Shown here: piece by piece, positions 12,925-45,063 of the stretch
Numbering within the stretch: the stretch's first letter is position 1
How the letters are laid out: each line of letters starts with the position of its first letter
DNA from: Bolinopsis microptera
Lineage: Eukaryota > Ctenophora > Tentaculata > Lobata > Bolinopsidae
NCBI RefSeq assembly: GCF_026151205.1
Contig: NC_087078.1
Coordinates: forward strand, 16,635,118-16,695,117
Reading direction: 5' to 3'
Length of the DNA stretch: 60,000 nt
Made by a program: the position numbers and the translations under genes
The notes under the pieces: model-generated
The model's database searches: none
Seen by the model: the letters and a program-made list of their open reading frames with translations, nothing else
What the model was told of the DNA's origin: nothing

Positions 12925-13200
12925 CTATTTTTTATTCCTGTCATCTTTGACATCAAATTAGAATGTTTTGAACTAAAATTAAATCTGCTGAACGACTTCC
13001 GATGAGTCTTAATGCCTGAAAAACTCCTGCCGGAGGCGGCGGCCTTCGGCCGCCTCCTCCGGCCGGAGTGCACGCTTCGCGTGCACGAAAGAGGCTTGTA
13101 ACGTGTACCAAAGGGGGTATAATAGTAAAGGGGGTATAATAGTAAAGGGGGTACATAGTATACCCACAATAAATGCACCGGTCGTGCTTGCCAGCACTGT
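12925..13200 (+). repeat. Dispersed repeat 'AAGGGGGTA' family, copy with GC hairpins
   Basis: This stretch matches 28670-28875, sharing TTGTCATCTTTGACAT-like, GAATGTTTTGAACTAAAA, CCGATGAGTCTTAATGCCTG, AAAGGGGGTA repeats and TGCTTGCCAGCACTGTGA. Relative to those copies it carries an extra GC-rich stretch at about 13024-13088. That stretch contains two strong inverted repeats: one around GCGGCCTTCGGCCGC and one around GTGCACGCTTCGCGTGCAC. The copy ends the FLYWCH reading frame, so it inserted after it. Confidence 0.75.
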
Positions 13201-13214
13201 GACTGCTATAAATA

Positions 13215-14102
13215 CCTTATCGGACCTTATTTGGACGGACATTACATGAACGGACATAATTATGAACGGACATTAATATGAACGCTCGAAGGCATTCAAA
13301 ACCATCAAAAATCCGAATTTTAAAAAAATTTGACGTTTTTTTAATTTCAGCAAATGATTTTTAAATCCATTTTTATACAGTAAGTAAGAAAAGCAGTCAT
13401 TAAGCAGTAAAAATGTTAAAATATGTGTACATAATCAGTTTCTAATATCAGTATCACACATCATCTTCATCAAATGGGTTTTTGTGCATAAAATAGTCCA
13501 TGCATCAGTGAATTCAATCTTTTATATGGAAACCTTTTTTTATCAAACTACCCCGGTCCTGCATTTCAGTGTTAACTTTTACAAGCCATTCGGCGTGAAG
13601 TGGTTTTATCTTATACAACTTAAGGTTAACCTTAAAACACGTGGAGCTTTCCCAGCACTTATCTGTTTCATTACCTCCCCTGAGTAATATGAGCTATAAC
13701 AACGTCGGACAATGTCCTTGGCAACACGATTTACCGTAATATCTAGAGGCTGGAACAAGTTTGTCATGTTGGCGGGGACTAGTTCATGAACTATGTTGTA
13801 GAGTGCCATAATTTCGTTGACTTTTTTCCGCCAAGTGACCCTTGAAAACATCATATACTACTACTAGTAAAGTTTTCTGTGCCTCCGGCAGACCAAGGAG
13901 AACCTTTCCGTCGTTAACTTACGGCACAATAAAGTTCTCAAAGTTGTCATATTCTGGACAAAAAGTTCGAAATGGAAAATTTTTTGACGGACTTTGACTT
14001 GGACGGAAATTAATTGAACGGACTTAATTTGAACGGACATTAAGATGAACGCTAGGGCCTCCAGCGTTCAAGTAATGTCCGTCCAAATAAGGTCCGATAA
14101 GG
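13215..14102 (-). mobile_element. Pogo-like (Tc1/mariner superfamily) DNA transposon with transposase relic
   Basis: An 888-bp element bounded by TA dinucleotides (13213-13214 and 14103-14104). The terminal inverted repeats start CCTTATCGGACCTTATTTGG and match over about 38 bp with one visible mismatch. Inside each end, further GAACGGACAT/GAACGGACTT motifs repeat. The minus-strand frame 13854-13606 encodes about 80 residues with VPANMTNLFQPLDITVNRVA. That is the signature around the last catalytic acidic residue of pogo/Jerky-type DDE transposases. The rest of the transposase is missing, so this is an internally deleted, non-autonomous copy. A related degraded end lies at about 18361-18390 and 18763-18776. 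Confidence 0.85.
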
Positions 14103-14327
14103 TAAGATTAAAAATTAACATGCAAATTCATCTTAATGATAAGATGACAATTTGATGTTTGATATTTTAGATTAACAGATAATATAAATGTGTAATGTCT
14201 TTCAACGGTGTTTAGTTAAGACTAAATCCTCTTTATCCAAGAACCTAGTGAGCCTGTGAAATCTTTGTACATATATAACTGTAAGGCCTCACCTTCAATC
14301 TTGTTATCACTATCTCGATACTTCCAT

Positions 14328-34959
<20,632 letters not shown>

Positions 34960-36010
34960 TTCGTCGTTGAATAAAAGCTCGTCTTGTTTCGTATCAACAG
35001 CAATCGTAAAACAAAATAGTTTTAGCAAGTGAATAAATTGCGGACAGGATCTTTGAATGGTAAAATCAGGCACGACAGAACAATAAACACACGAACTAAC
35101 AATTAAAGTGAGTGTGTTCAAATCATTGTTCAATTTGATCTACAGATCACATACAGAAGGGGGATGATTGCTATCAAGATGCATTCTCACCTGTGAATCT
35201 CAGGCTTCAGTGTTCGTAAGCACAATGAATAAAGATATGGTGAAATTACAGTAAATGCTTTCACAATGGAGGAAAAAGTCTCGTGACGAAAGAAGGAGTA
35301 GGTTCTACTAATATTGTCGCACGGTCTTAATGCTTAAACTGTAAACACCTCTTGGACTTACTAGGCGGTGCTCAGTCTTTTATTTCGCCGCATAATCAAT
35401 GTTTATGAATATTATTGGCCTGGGTCCCCAGGTAACTCCTGGACACGAGCAGGTATTCAGATCATGTATATCTTAAACAAAACCCAAAATTGTGTAGAGT
35501 GGACCGCAGGACCGTTGCTAGTGTCTCATTCTTCCAAACAAAAGGAAATGATATCAATTTGAATTACCGTACCCAAACGCAAAATGATACCGATAATGAA
35601 ATAGGTCGGTCGCTTTTCCCATTATTCACGGCCTGTAAATTGTAACGAGCTCAGTTAGTGTCGTAACGCATCGTAAGTGCCTCCTATAATCAATTGTGAA
35701 TGAATGGGACAACAAAATTATTGATTACGTTTTTTCTTTTTTTTTTGCAGTTGATCGCTCGATTTGGGATTGTTATACACCGAAAATACTATATTTGACC
35801 CATTTTAAGCTAAAGTACTTTTGCATAGCCCTAGTAGTAGTACTAGTAGTAGTCTACTGTGAAAAAACAATTTTACATTTTTCTGCACATTCTGATATAA
35901 TTAAAAAATCCAAATCTTATCCCGAAGAATCAGTTAACAGCTAATTAATTTCATATATTTTGAAGAATCAGCTACTTTGCATTTCACAATTGTCCCTCGA
36001 GCCAATAATT
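34960..36010. other. Region upstream of the receptor, with a diverged FIR end
   Basis: The receptor promoter should lie here, but I see no clear TATA box or initiator. At 35463-35640 a diverged FIR-element end (GTAGAGTGGACCGCAGG, CAAACAAAAGGAAATGATAT) is present without its partner. The rest is AT-rich with no supported gene. Confidence 0.4.
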
Positions 36011-37095
36011 CTATTTATAGAATGGCACTGGTTTGAACACCATGGAAACATACAGAACACTGTATCCAATTTTTGACGCCCTTTTCTGTAGGTAGAGACC
36101 TTTGTTCACAACCACGTCCTGCGGGATATAAAATTAAAAGTTGTGTCACCACAAATTATTGTTTTTGTTAATTTTTCAAACTTTATTGTCGATGGTAATG
36201 TAAATGAGGGAAGTAGTTTGTTTCATGAAAAATGCATGCAGAGTAAATGGTAAATACATTATCTATCTTCAATCTTAAGACGAGTTACTTTCAGTGGAAT
36301 GATCATAGTAGCTCTTTTAACAAGATTGGGTCGCTTTTACAATTTACAATTTAAGAATTTAAGCTCGACTCACAGTTGAAAGGTTGACAGAAGTTTGACC
36401 CAAAAAGTCGTCGTCTGTAAACTTGTCATAGTCGAATACGTCAAATCTCAGGGTCTGAAAAAAGAAAAGAAAAAGTAATCGCTTTGCCTGAGGGTGGTGT
36501 TCCAGGTCCTCTATGTCGAGTGCGTAATCATCTTTATGATCTAACTCCTTACGATGTATTATTAATTATATTCGATAATTTCCCAATTATTATTAATAAC
36601 TGCTAATAAGAGTTTCTTAGCTTTACCTGGTCAGCTATTTCTGGAATGATAGAGTGTTTTGTCCGAACAAGTATCTGGAATCTCTCGTCGAATACTGGAT
36701 CACCGGATTAGGATATGTCTCTGATTTGTACACCTTATGCAGGGAATACAAATATTAAGTCTTTTTATTATCAAACATAGAGAAAACTTCCACGACAAGC
36801 ATCTCCACTGTTCAGAATCTATCACGTGCTCTAATTGAAAATAGGGCAATTTCTTTCATAATTGATGATGATATACCCTTCTGAATCAACATTCGACATT
36901 TTGCTTTGAAACACGTTCTGGGATGTTTTCACGCGCCACGATAATTTATAAACGTTATCCTCTTCATATAACAATACTTTCACCATATTTACAGATATCA
37001 TGACAATATGCTTATATTAATTAATCGCATTAAATTAATAATGAGTAAATAACCTGCTGGTTGTTCAGATAAACTCTAACATTAGGATCAACGGA
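36011..37095 (-). pseudogene. C2-domain gene, 3'-terminal exons with a frameshift
   Basis: Minus-strand exons: about 37090-37054 (VDPNVRVYLNNQQ), about 36735-36627 (VYKSETYPNPV then FDERFQILVRTKHSIIPEIA), 36454-36374 (TLRFDVFDYDKFTDDDFLGQ then TSVNLST) and 36118-36011 (DVVVNKGLYLQKRASKIGYS, ending VFKPVPFYK and stop TAG). This is a clear C2 domain with the acidic DYDKFTDDD Ca2+ loop, of the kind found in synaptotagmin/MCTP-like membrane proteins. Between NPV and FDE there are 8 extra nucleotides that break the frame. An acceptor at 36695-36697 could skip them only by losing the phase. The upstream exon has a stop just before it and no acceptor. It is probably a decayed 3' end, or else a sequencing error. 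Confidence 0.65.
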
Positions 37096-37330
37096 TGATA
37101 ATTAATCACTCTACACTCGACTGTCACGTGACTTTTTCAACCCGTTCTCTAGCTGGTCCTGAACGACTATTCGAAACCCTAACCCTCTTATCTGATCCCA
37201 ACCCTAACCCTAACCCAATCCTTAACAAAAGCATATGTTGTAGCGCGATGCACTACTGGGTCGCGCGCGCATCAAATAATGCTTCTCGCAACCACAGTAG
37301 TGTGCAAACCAACATTCAAACAACCAGCAG
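37095..37330 (+). repeat. GC-rich dispersed repeat with telomere-like motif, copy 1
   Basis: It contains GTAGCGCGATGCACTACTGG, GCGCATCAAATAAT and CTTCTCGCAACC, preceded by CCCTAACCCTAACCC. The inverse copy is at 47880-48060 and another part is at 45900-46010. The CCCTAA units are few and belong to the repeat, not to a chromosome end. Confidence 0.6.
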
Positions 37331-38285
37331 CTGGTTGTTAATCTCGTCGGAGCGCAATTTTATTTAATTTCAAATTGGAGTCGAGCGCTACGTTATAGCT
37401 CTATATATAGCTCGTTTTACAGCTAAATTCTCATTTCCTGAGTTTGCCTGTCAATTACGTTGGTATTTACTATTTGAATTGTGTATTTTAGTACTGTTCA
37501 GTTATTTAATTAAATAGTTGCCTTTCGTAACAGTAGACTATAGTACGTGTTTCTTTATGTTATTCTTACACAATTAGGAAGATTTTGAACTTCAATACTA
37601 TGTTTCATGGCAATGTAATCAAATATTTACTTACACTGATCATCGGTATAAACCTATAATATTGGTATCGAAGTCGTATGTTGAGCTGGATATCGAAAAT
37701 TTCAACTTGTTAGGCTGTCATTTTGTATTCGTTTAGGTGTAGAACTAGGATTATTAACTTGATTGCTAGGAAGAGATTTAAGTAATTATGACCTTTAAAC
37801 CTAAAGTATCTAGTGCACTTCGATCGGTTTTCTTTTCAATTTGATGAAACCTAGTCGTGATCTTCGTTTTAGAACTTTACTTATTTATTAAGTTTTGTAG
37901 TTATAGACAGAACATGAGCAAATACCATTTGAATAATATCAATATATCCGATTTGATATATTATTCTGTCGGAGTTTGAGTTCAACATGGACACATTTAT
38001 TAACGTCCCGCATGAATTTGTGTCGTCTTTACATTTTTGTGCTGAATTTTTATGCTTATTAACACTGCAGCATGATATCAGTATCTGCTGGGAAACTAGA
38101 GTGTACAGCATGTGTATTCTACGATGTTTCCCACGTAAAAACATATTTGGGATCCCTTTTGAATCGTAGGTTGTTTTGCCTTTGGTGCGGCTGAGGCACT
38201 CTACTGGTGATTGACACCAGAGACTGAGAAAAACTTTGACTTAATTTCCAATGTTGATATAACCTAATAACTACCACATTTACAG

Positions 38286-39020
38286 GAGGTATGGTAATAC
38301 ATTCATGTCAGCTGTCTGGGCAAATCTTCTCTCGCAGAATTGGATTACAATTGATTTTATTTCTCACTTCCAAAGATGTCGCTATCAGGCTAGACTGCAA
38401 CTGTTAGGTAAGATTTGAAGTGATTATGAGATTCAATTAATAAATTTTAGATTGCAGCTTGATATCACTAAGTATGTACATTGTATACGGTTGCAAGGGT
38501 ATAGTAGAACTTATGAGAATACTATCATTGCACTATATTATTATGGGTTCATCAAAGTTCGTATCATGATTTTTCACAATTAAACCATCGAGTCACTTGA
38601 AGAAACCTGTAAGAGCGCATCCTCTCCTCACATTACTTGTACTTACCATCCTCATCTTCGCCACAGAGGGGGTTAAGAGGGTGCTGTACGAAGCATCTAG
38701 CATGAACCCAATAAGTGAGTCTACAGGGCGTGTCGAACTACATTTCGTGTACCCTTAATTGAGACAGAATTTTAATAAATCAACAAATTCTTGGAATTTA
38801 AAAAAGTAGATTTCATTAAATTCCATAGAATTTAATTCTATAATGGCATTTATTGAAATCTACTTTTTTAAAGTTGAGAATTGGTTTCAATTTCTAGAAT
38901 ATCACGAAATTGTTGACTCAAAACTGTTTCAGGCAGCTATCAAGTCTCAGTATATGACATAAATTGGCAGAATGTTAGTACCAACGCTATCAGTGCATTG
39001 AAGTCGAGTTCTCGATACAG
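38286..39020 (+). CDS. Unrecognised spliced gene, three consecutive exons
   Basis: Exons 38286-38407, 38667-38714 and 38933-39020 have GT-AG borders (TTTACAG/GTAAG; GCCACAG/GTGAGT; TGTTTCAG/GTATTA) and compatible phases. The joined reading is open: RYGNTFMSAVWANLLSQNWI, then FQRCRYQARLQLLEGVKRVL, then YEASSMNPISSYQVSVYDIN. I do not recognise the family. It enters in phase 2 and leaves in phase 2, so more exons must exist on both sides. It could belong to the same gene as the orphan exons at 40545 or 42796, or to the PDZ gene. An inverted-repeat hairpin (about 38800-38872) sits in its second intron. Confidence 0.45.
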
Positions 39021-40544
39021 GTATTATAATTAGGTTGTATTGACCGGTTTTGTAGTCTTAACTCATTTTTATTTGTTATTATATGACCAATTAAAACCTA
39101 GCAAACCAGACTTCTTTATGTGCTATAAGTTACAATACTTTAACCTTAATAATAGCAGCATTGTGGCAGATATCCAGTTAAATTTTTTCCAGCCGTTAAT
39201 TTATCCTTCTTTAGACACGGAGTCCTGTGTCCAGAGATAATAATCCACCAATATAATTCGGTTCTAAGTCTATAACTGCTATAATCTTAAGCTCACAATT
39301 GGTTTTTAATCGGGTATGATTCGTCATCTTGAATCTTCTCGTGGTAGCTTGATCTAGGTTAGGTGAAACTGTCCGGCAGCCGACTAAGTCTATAGTTATA
39401 TAACTGTATAAACAGAAATATGTTTGACTAAATTTATCAAATTTAATATTAAAACCCTGTTTGGCCCTTGTAAAATCTGAAGTTGGTTAATTAAAATTTA
39501 GCCGGTTTATGACCATTTTAAGATGTGGCGGAAACGTGATGCATCACTCAATGCATAGCAAACTTTTGCGGTGTTATCGTTTCAGGCTGGTTAGCCTTGA
39601 TTGTCATATATAACAGGAACCATCGATCAAACCATCGGAAATGGTTTGAAGGAAGAGAATGGCAAAATCTATTATATACCCTCAACCTCCACACCAGTTT
39701 AAAGCGCCTTGCTTCTTCTTGCAGATCAAGCTATTAAGAACTAATACAGATTTTCTTTGCACAATCGGGCTTTTCTAACTGGGCCCACCAGATCACAATT
39801 GAGACTGTCTTGCAATCCACTCAGGGGGCTGTTCTACTAGGTCGATAAGCCCAGTAAGCCTTTACTGAGCCGGATATTTATACTCAATTTATCTTAGTTA
39901 GTTGCAAGTAATATAACTCATTTTCTAAAAGTTTCGTAAACTTAAATCAATTACAGTGTGGCCTCTTTTTCACTGAAAAGACATCATCAGATTTCATTGC
40001 ATTAATCTAGGACCAATTTTGGTGTGATTTAAAGTATCCTACAAATTGGTGTTTACTGTTTCAACTTTTGTAAAATCACTGTAATCGGTACCTATACTAG
40101 TTTCAACTATAATAGTGAAATAGAGCCAGTGTCCACACCCTCTGTAATTGATTAAAGTCTACGGTACTTTGAGAAAATCTTAGTTCGGCACATATCTATC
40201 ATTTCTGAAATTTGTGTGTAATTCGGAAATAAATTGAACAAGTTGTTAAGCAAGGAGCAGTTATTATCGGCCACCATATTTATCACTTTACCATGTGTAA
40301 ACGGAATGTTCTAGCAGACTGTATAATACATTTTCTTACACACACACATTATCTAATCTCTGGAATGTAGCTATGATATGGCAATGTTTTGATACGGTAT
40401 ATTATGCGTAACTAGCCTCTCCCGATGGAGTTTCGGTTGCCATGGCAACAAATCATTATGATACAAAATTTGTTTACATAGTCATAACTCTGTCGTGTGC
40501 GGTGCGGGCGGTGATCTTATGGTAGGTAATATCTACTTTTTCAG

Positions 40545-40733
40545 CATTTGCGGGGTGATCAGTTCACGCACACGTATAGTTTCGCAGACCCAACGTCGCA
40601 TAAAATTATATCCAATTATTCTTTAACCAATTATCTACACGTAACGGACTTATGTCTAAATATGAATGAAATCGAGAAAACCAAATATTATGTGTTACAT
40701 CCCGAAGTGCTTAGTTCTCACGGCAGTATATAA
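40545..40733 (+). CDS. Possible exon, open frame after a strong acceptor
   Basis: A CTTTTTCAG acceptor at about 40536-40544 leads into an open frame with HLRGDQFTHTYSFADPTSHK and LHVTDLCLNMNEIEKTKYYV, ending at a stop at 40731-40733. No domain is recognised. It could be a last exon or a chance frame. Confidence 0.25.
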   Translation, partial: HLRGDQFTHTYSFADPTSHKIISNYSLTNYLHVTDLCLNMNEIEKTKYYVLHPEVLSSHGSI

Positions 40734-40882
40734 TCATGTTCCAGATTCCTGATAGATATTGAAGTCTCCTTAAATGATTGTCTCTGCTGCTCAATAGATC
40801 TGGATTTTCGTTGGGATGTAATTCAGATTTGTTTACTTTTAAGGGGAAGGTTCTAGTCAGCATGGCAGGAGGAAGATTTTTG

Positions 40883-41644
40883 AGCAGAATGGAACAATCC
40901 CGACTCACCTTAAGTGGGAAGTTTAGTTGGGAAGTTTAGGTGGGAAGTTTAGGTGGGGAGTTTAGGTGGGAAGTTTAGGTGGGGAGTTTAGGTGGGGAGT
41001 TTAGGTGGGAAGTTTAGGTGGGGAGTTTAGGTGGGGAGTTTAGGTGGGAAGTTTAGGTGGGAAGTTTAGGTGGGAAGTTTAGGTGGGAAGTTTAGGTGGG
41101 AAGTTTAGGTGGGGAGTTTAGGTGGGAAGTTTAGGTGGGAAGTTTAGGTGGGGAGTTTAGGTGGGAAGTTTAGGTGGGAAGTTTAGGTGGGGAGTTTAGG
41201 TGGGAAGTTTAGGTGGGGAGTTTAGGTGGGAAGCTTGGTCATCAGGAACGATCTGGAACTGTCTTCGGTTGCTGCTAGGGTCATTATCTCAAAGTGAAGT
41301 CCAAGTCTAGCTGGTTGGAAAGGCATGTTGATAGATTGTGGTTGCGGGGTAGGATGAAAATGATGATCTTAACGGTATTTATACCATAGTGTGATTTAAT
41401 GACGGGCGAAGTGAAGTGATTATCACCACAATCTGTCCTTGACAATATTCACGGACCAATCACACGATCCTCTAAGAGTCCCACTTAAACTTCCCACCTA
41501 AACGCTCGGACACTGAACATTATAGAGTGATGTGATCCAAAGTCCCACCTAACTTTCCCACCTAAACTTCCCACCTAAACTTCCCACCTAAGCTTCCCAC
41601 CTAAGCTTCCCACTTAAGGTGGGTCGGGATTGTTCCATTCTGCC
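40883..41644. mobile_element. Non-autonomous element with perfect 8-bp target duplication
   Basis: Flanked by GATTTTTG (40875-40882 and 41645-41652). The terminal inverted repeats run from GCAGAATGGAACAATCCCGA through CACCTTAAGTGGGAAG. An 8-bp duplication fits hAT-like transposons. The left subterminal repeat has expanded into a minisatellite; its inverse partner near the right end (41520-41620) has only a few units. Confidence 0.88.
40915..41235 (+). repeat. 13-bp minisatellite (GGGAAGTTTAGGT)n
   Basis: About 24 tandem units of GGGAAGTTTAGGT, with a GGGGAGTTTAGGT variant interspersed. It grew from the subterminal repeat of the surrounding element. The inverse units CCCACCTAAACTT/CCCACCTAAGCTT occur at about 41480-41625. 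Confidence 0.95.
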
Positions 41645-41852
41645 GATTTTTGTATTATGAAACACTTGCAACGCTTGTTACTCCTACTTGTTACCCCCAT
41701 TTGAAGGTACCGAAATATTTTCTGAACGAAAGCTTACAAATAACCTCAGATTGCCTTAGAACCGACGGATCAAAATATATGTTGCTTGTTGCTCGTCATA
41801 ACTGTAAAACATCAATTTTGAGTGAGAAGGGAGTGTTAGTGAGTTCTGAGAC

Positions 41853-42563
41853 CAGTGGTCGACCGGGATCGAAATTTTTTCCCGGCCGGTACCGGGCCGG
41901 GATTACCTCCGTCCCGGCTGGGACCGGGATGAAAACGAAAACCCGGCCGGGATCAGCGTCATACCACCCGATACCGGGAGCGGTACCGGGATTATTCCAA
42001 TATTTCTCCGTTACTCCTTTAGAATGACAAACTGAAATATGTTTATATAAGTCAAAACTGACACATAACTCATATTTGTGATCTGGTATTGGTTACTTAG
42101 ATAAATTTAATTGAACATGGAGTTTGACGTTGGAGCTTTACACTTTACAGTTTAAATAACCTTACCTGAATAATTGAATAGGGCGAATACTGAATAGCAT
42201 TTATTAATGCTTTATTTACCCGGAGAACTCTGTTTTACTTGTCACACTTAGTCACAATAATTAAGTCATGAGTCATATTTATAGCATTAAATTCAGAAAG
42301 AAGTCCATTACTCGTAAACGAAAATATAAAATCGACGTCATGAAACCCATGATTATTTTAAATAAAGATTGACTCCAGTCTCCATTGTTCAATGATTTCA
42401 TTAAAATGTTTTAGGAAAATGTTTACAGATTTGCAAAATTTAGACTCACATTTACGTTGAAAAAACTGAATTTGTTTTGGAAACATCCCGACTAAAATCC
42501 CGGCTAAAACCAAAATCCCGGCCGGTACCGGTACAAAATCGCCGGTATCCTGGTCGAGCCCTG
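41853..42563. mobile_element. hAT-type MITE with CAGTGGTCGACC end
   Basis: 711 bp. The left end is CAGTGGTCGACCGGGATCG and the right end, inverted, is CAGGGCTCGACCAGGATACC. The flanking octamers TCTGAGAC and TCTGACGC agree at 6 of 8 positions. Both ends hold CCCGGCCGGTACCGG motifs that could form hairpins. There is no transposase. Confidence 0.8.
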
Positions 42564-42795
42564 TCTGACGCATAATATTATCTATTTCTCGTGCAATTTT
42601 AGGTCAGACACAAAATGAGTAAATAAGAAGGTTTAAATTATAAGCAATTACAAACAATTGGGACTATCATTGTTTATGAGTACATATTATACGACTATTA
42701 GGTGTTAGTATAAGACACGTTAGTGTATTCCTGCATTGTACTCAATAATTTAACAAGTGATATTATATAATAACCATATTTCTGTTTGTACAGGG

Positions 42796-42929
42796 AGCTG
42801 CTGGTAAACTACCGTCGCTAAACATGGACTATGACTACTGTCTACAATCCTACTCTTTTAACAAACTACATACATATATTGAGAGGACTACTTCATCACA
42901 AGCAAACAAATTTCCATCGGTAAATAAGG
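42796..42929 (+). CDS. Possible orphan internal exon
   Basis: 134-135 nt between TTTGTACAG and GTAGGTT. Only one frame is open: GAAGKLPSLNMDYDYCLQSY, then SFNKLHTYIERTTSSQANKF. Phase 0-0 is the best fit. The family is not recognised. Confidence 0.35.
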
Positions 42930-43199
42930 TAGGTTCATTGAACTGACTTATAAAATATAGGCACATTTTCCGATAATACAATTTTAATCATTCTGGGCAT
43001 GTTACGGTACCTATATTATCATAGTATATTAATACAAGTAGTATATTAATACAAGTATTTCTTCAGGTCTGTCTTCTATAACCGCGATAAAAAGAAAAGA
43101 AGGGCGAAAACATTTGAGACTACAGAACTGGAATAGTCTTAATTTGAATACAGTGACTGCTGAGCTGTATCAAATCTATTAGCATTATTGCAACTTCGA

Positions 43200-45063
43200 T
43201 CAGGAACATAATTTAAAAACTATGGCAACGGAATTCAGCCGATGTCAGAGTAAAAGCCAGCCGAAGTCCCGGGGTTGTGAAGTTGGCATAAAGGGTAGGC
43301 AGCGGCAGCTCTCCTAGCATCCCCCAGCTTTTCTGGGGTCCTAAATTTCTCAATCAGGCTAGTTATTGAATATATTCCATTTTAGATTCACATTTTACCT
43401 TATAACTTTATATTTTTATCATTGATCCCTTCTCTCCCTCTGATCTTTATTGGTACTTAATTTACCCGCAGACAAGTTTTACTCCCCTCTGCCCGTCTCT
43501 ATTTTCAGGCCATTTTACGGGGAGTATCTGATGACTGCTGCTTAGTACCCTGATTGCCATCCTGATCATTTGGTGTAACTTTGTCCATTGATGCAAGCTA
43601 ACCCAACCCCACTTCTACCTACCTTCATCACTGAATTTCTTCTCAGTGCCTCTCAAGAGCAGGAAAATCACATTCTCTCCCTCATTAATGACAATGAAGA
43701 AGACTTCAAAGATGCCATCGAAATCCTTCTGGAAGATCATCCGACAGAACCCCTTATCACTCCCTCTTCAGAGTCCCTGAGTCCTTTATCACTCCCAAAC
43801 CGTCAACTTCTCCTAAGCCTAAGCATTTTTCGGATCTTGTGAATCACATCCAGCTTGACCTTCCAGAGCCCCTGGTTGATGGAGCAATGAAAGAACTTAT
43901 AACGATGAAGACCGCACAACAGTAAAGAAATTAAAGACCTTGTGGCTGAGTCCCCGCAATGATTCGTATAAGTGTGGTCAACTAGCCCAAGCCGATCAAC
44001 GAGTTCCCCAAAATTGTTAACAATTGCCTTGTTAACAACAATAAGGCCACCTCTGGAAACATGACAGCCTGTCTTGTCAGCTGTATGTCCTGTAAAGGAG
44101 CTAACCTGAACTACCATGACGACAACGAGCCATTGATTGATCAGGACAGTGACATTTGTACGGTGTTGTTCGGTGCAGCAAGAAAACTGGACTTCATAAG
44201 GAACGACAACAACTCTTCAGGCAGGAAAGGTACCCCTTCTTCCCCAGAATTATCTGTGCCAGCGGCAGACAAGTCTCTCAATATCATGAAGGCTGGTTGT
44301 CAATCCAGACTACTGCATAGAGTTCCTCCGGGCCCTGAGAGTGGTTTTTTTTTAGAGTGGTGTTAGATACATGGTCTTTCCTTTAGGAACCTAACTGACC
44401 CACACCACTGACCACTCCTACCTCTTCTCCTCATCATCCTCCCCCTCCTAACACTGGCCCCCCTAAGAAGAAGATCATACTCCTCGCTGGAGATACTTTG
44501 AGCGACTGGAAATAGAAAAACCCGGGTAAACAGACAGTTTTCAAAGTCGCTATAAAGGGTGGTCGCAAGACTGATGCTGTATTACACTCAATCGAGCAAT
44601 TTGTGAGAGACCACCCTGATTTAGAGATTAAGAAACTGTTTGTGTGTGTAGGGACAAACGACATACGATACTGTCAGACTGGCATTATACACCTTAATAG
44701 CCCTCTGCAGAACTTTCAACTTTATGTCCAAAATTAAAGCCTTAGCTCCCTCAGCAAATATCTTTGTCCAGTCCCTCCTCCCTATACCTGCTAATGGTAA
44801 CCCCAAAGGAGAACAAAATGTGGTCTCTATCACTATAAACAAATTACTCTTTAGTCTTTGTTCCAAATTTAAATTATTTTACCTTGATGTCTTCAGTAGT
44901 TTCCTTAGTTCATTGGGCGACAGGAACTACCAGTTATTTCCTAAGTATAGTTTATACTCGAAGAAGTGGGATATTCACCCCAATGCTAGGGGTATGGGTG
45001 TGTTAGCAAGACACTATATCTTTATCATTCACTCAACATGGTTTAATCTGTTGGGTTACTGAG
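43200..45063 (+). mobile_element. LINE ORF1 relic with SGNH-esterase domain
   Basis: Broken frames on the plus strand. 43588-43842 and the next frame (KHFSDLVNHIQLDLPEPLVD) give the coiled, acidic N-terminus. 44061-44366 has a small Cys cluster (CLVSCMSCKG). 44470-44700 reads KKKIILLAGDTLSDWK, KVAIKGGRKTDAVLHSIEQF and LFVCVGTNDIRYCQTG. 44724-45062 has the closing block SKKWDIHPNARGMGVLARHY. GDS-like, GTND and DxxH positions fit an SGNH hydrolase, as found in ORF1 of CR1/L2-type LINEs. Several frameshifts and stops make it dead. Confidence 0.75.

Noticed and set aside
12953-13257. Overlapping minus-strand ORFs with PLYYYTPF-like runs
   Set aside because: They translate the AAAGGGGGTA repeat of a dispersed element.
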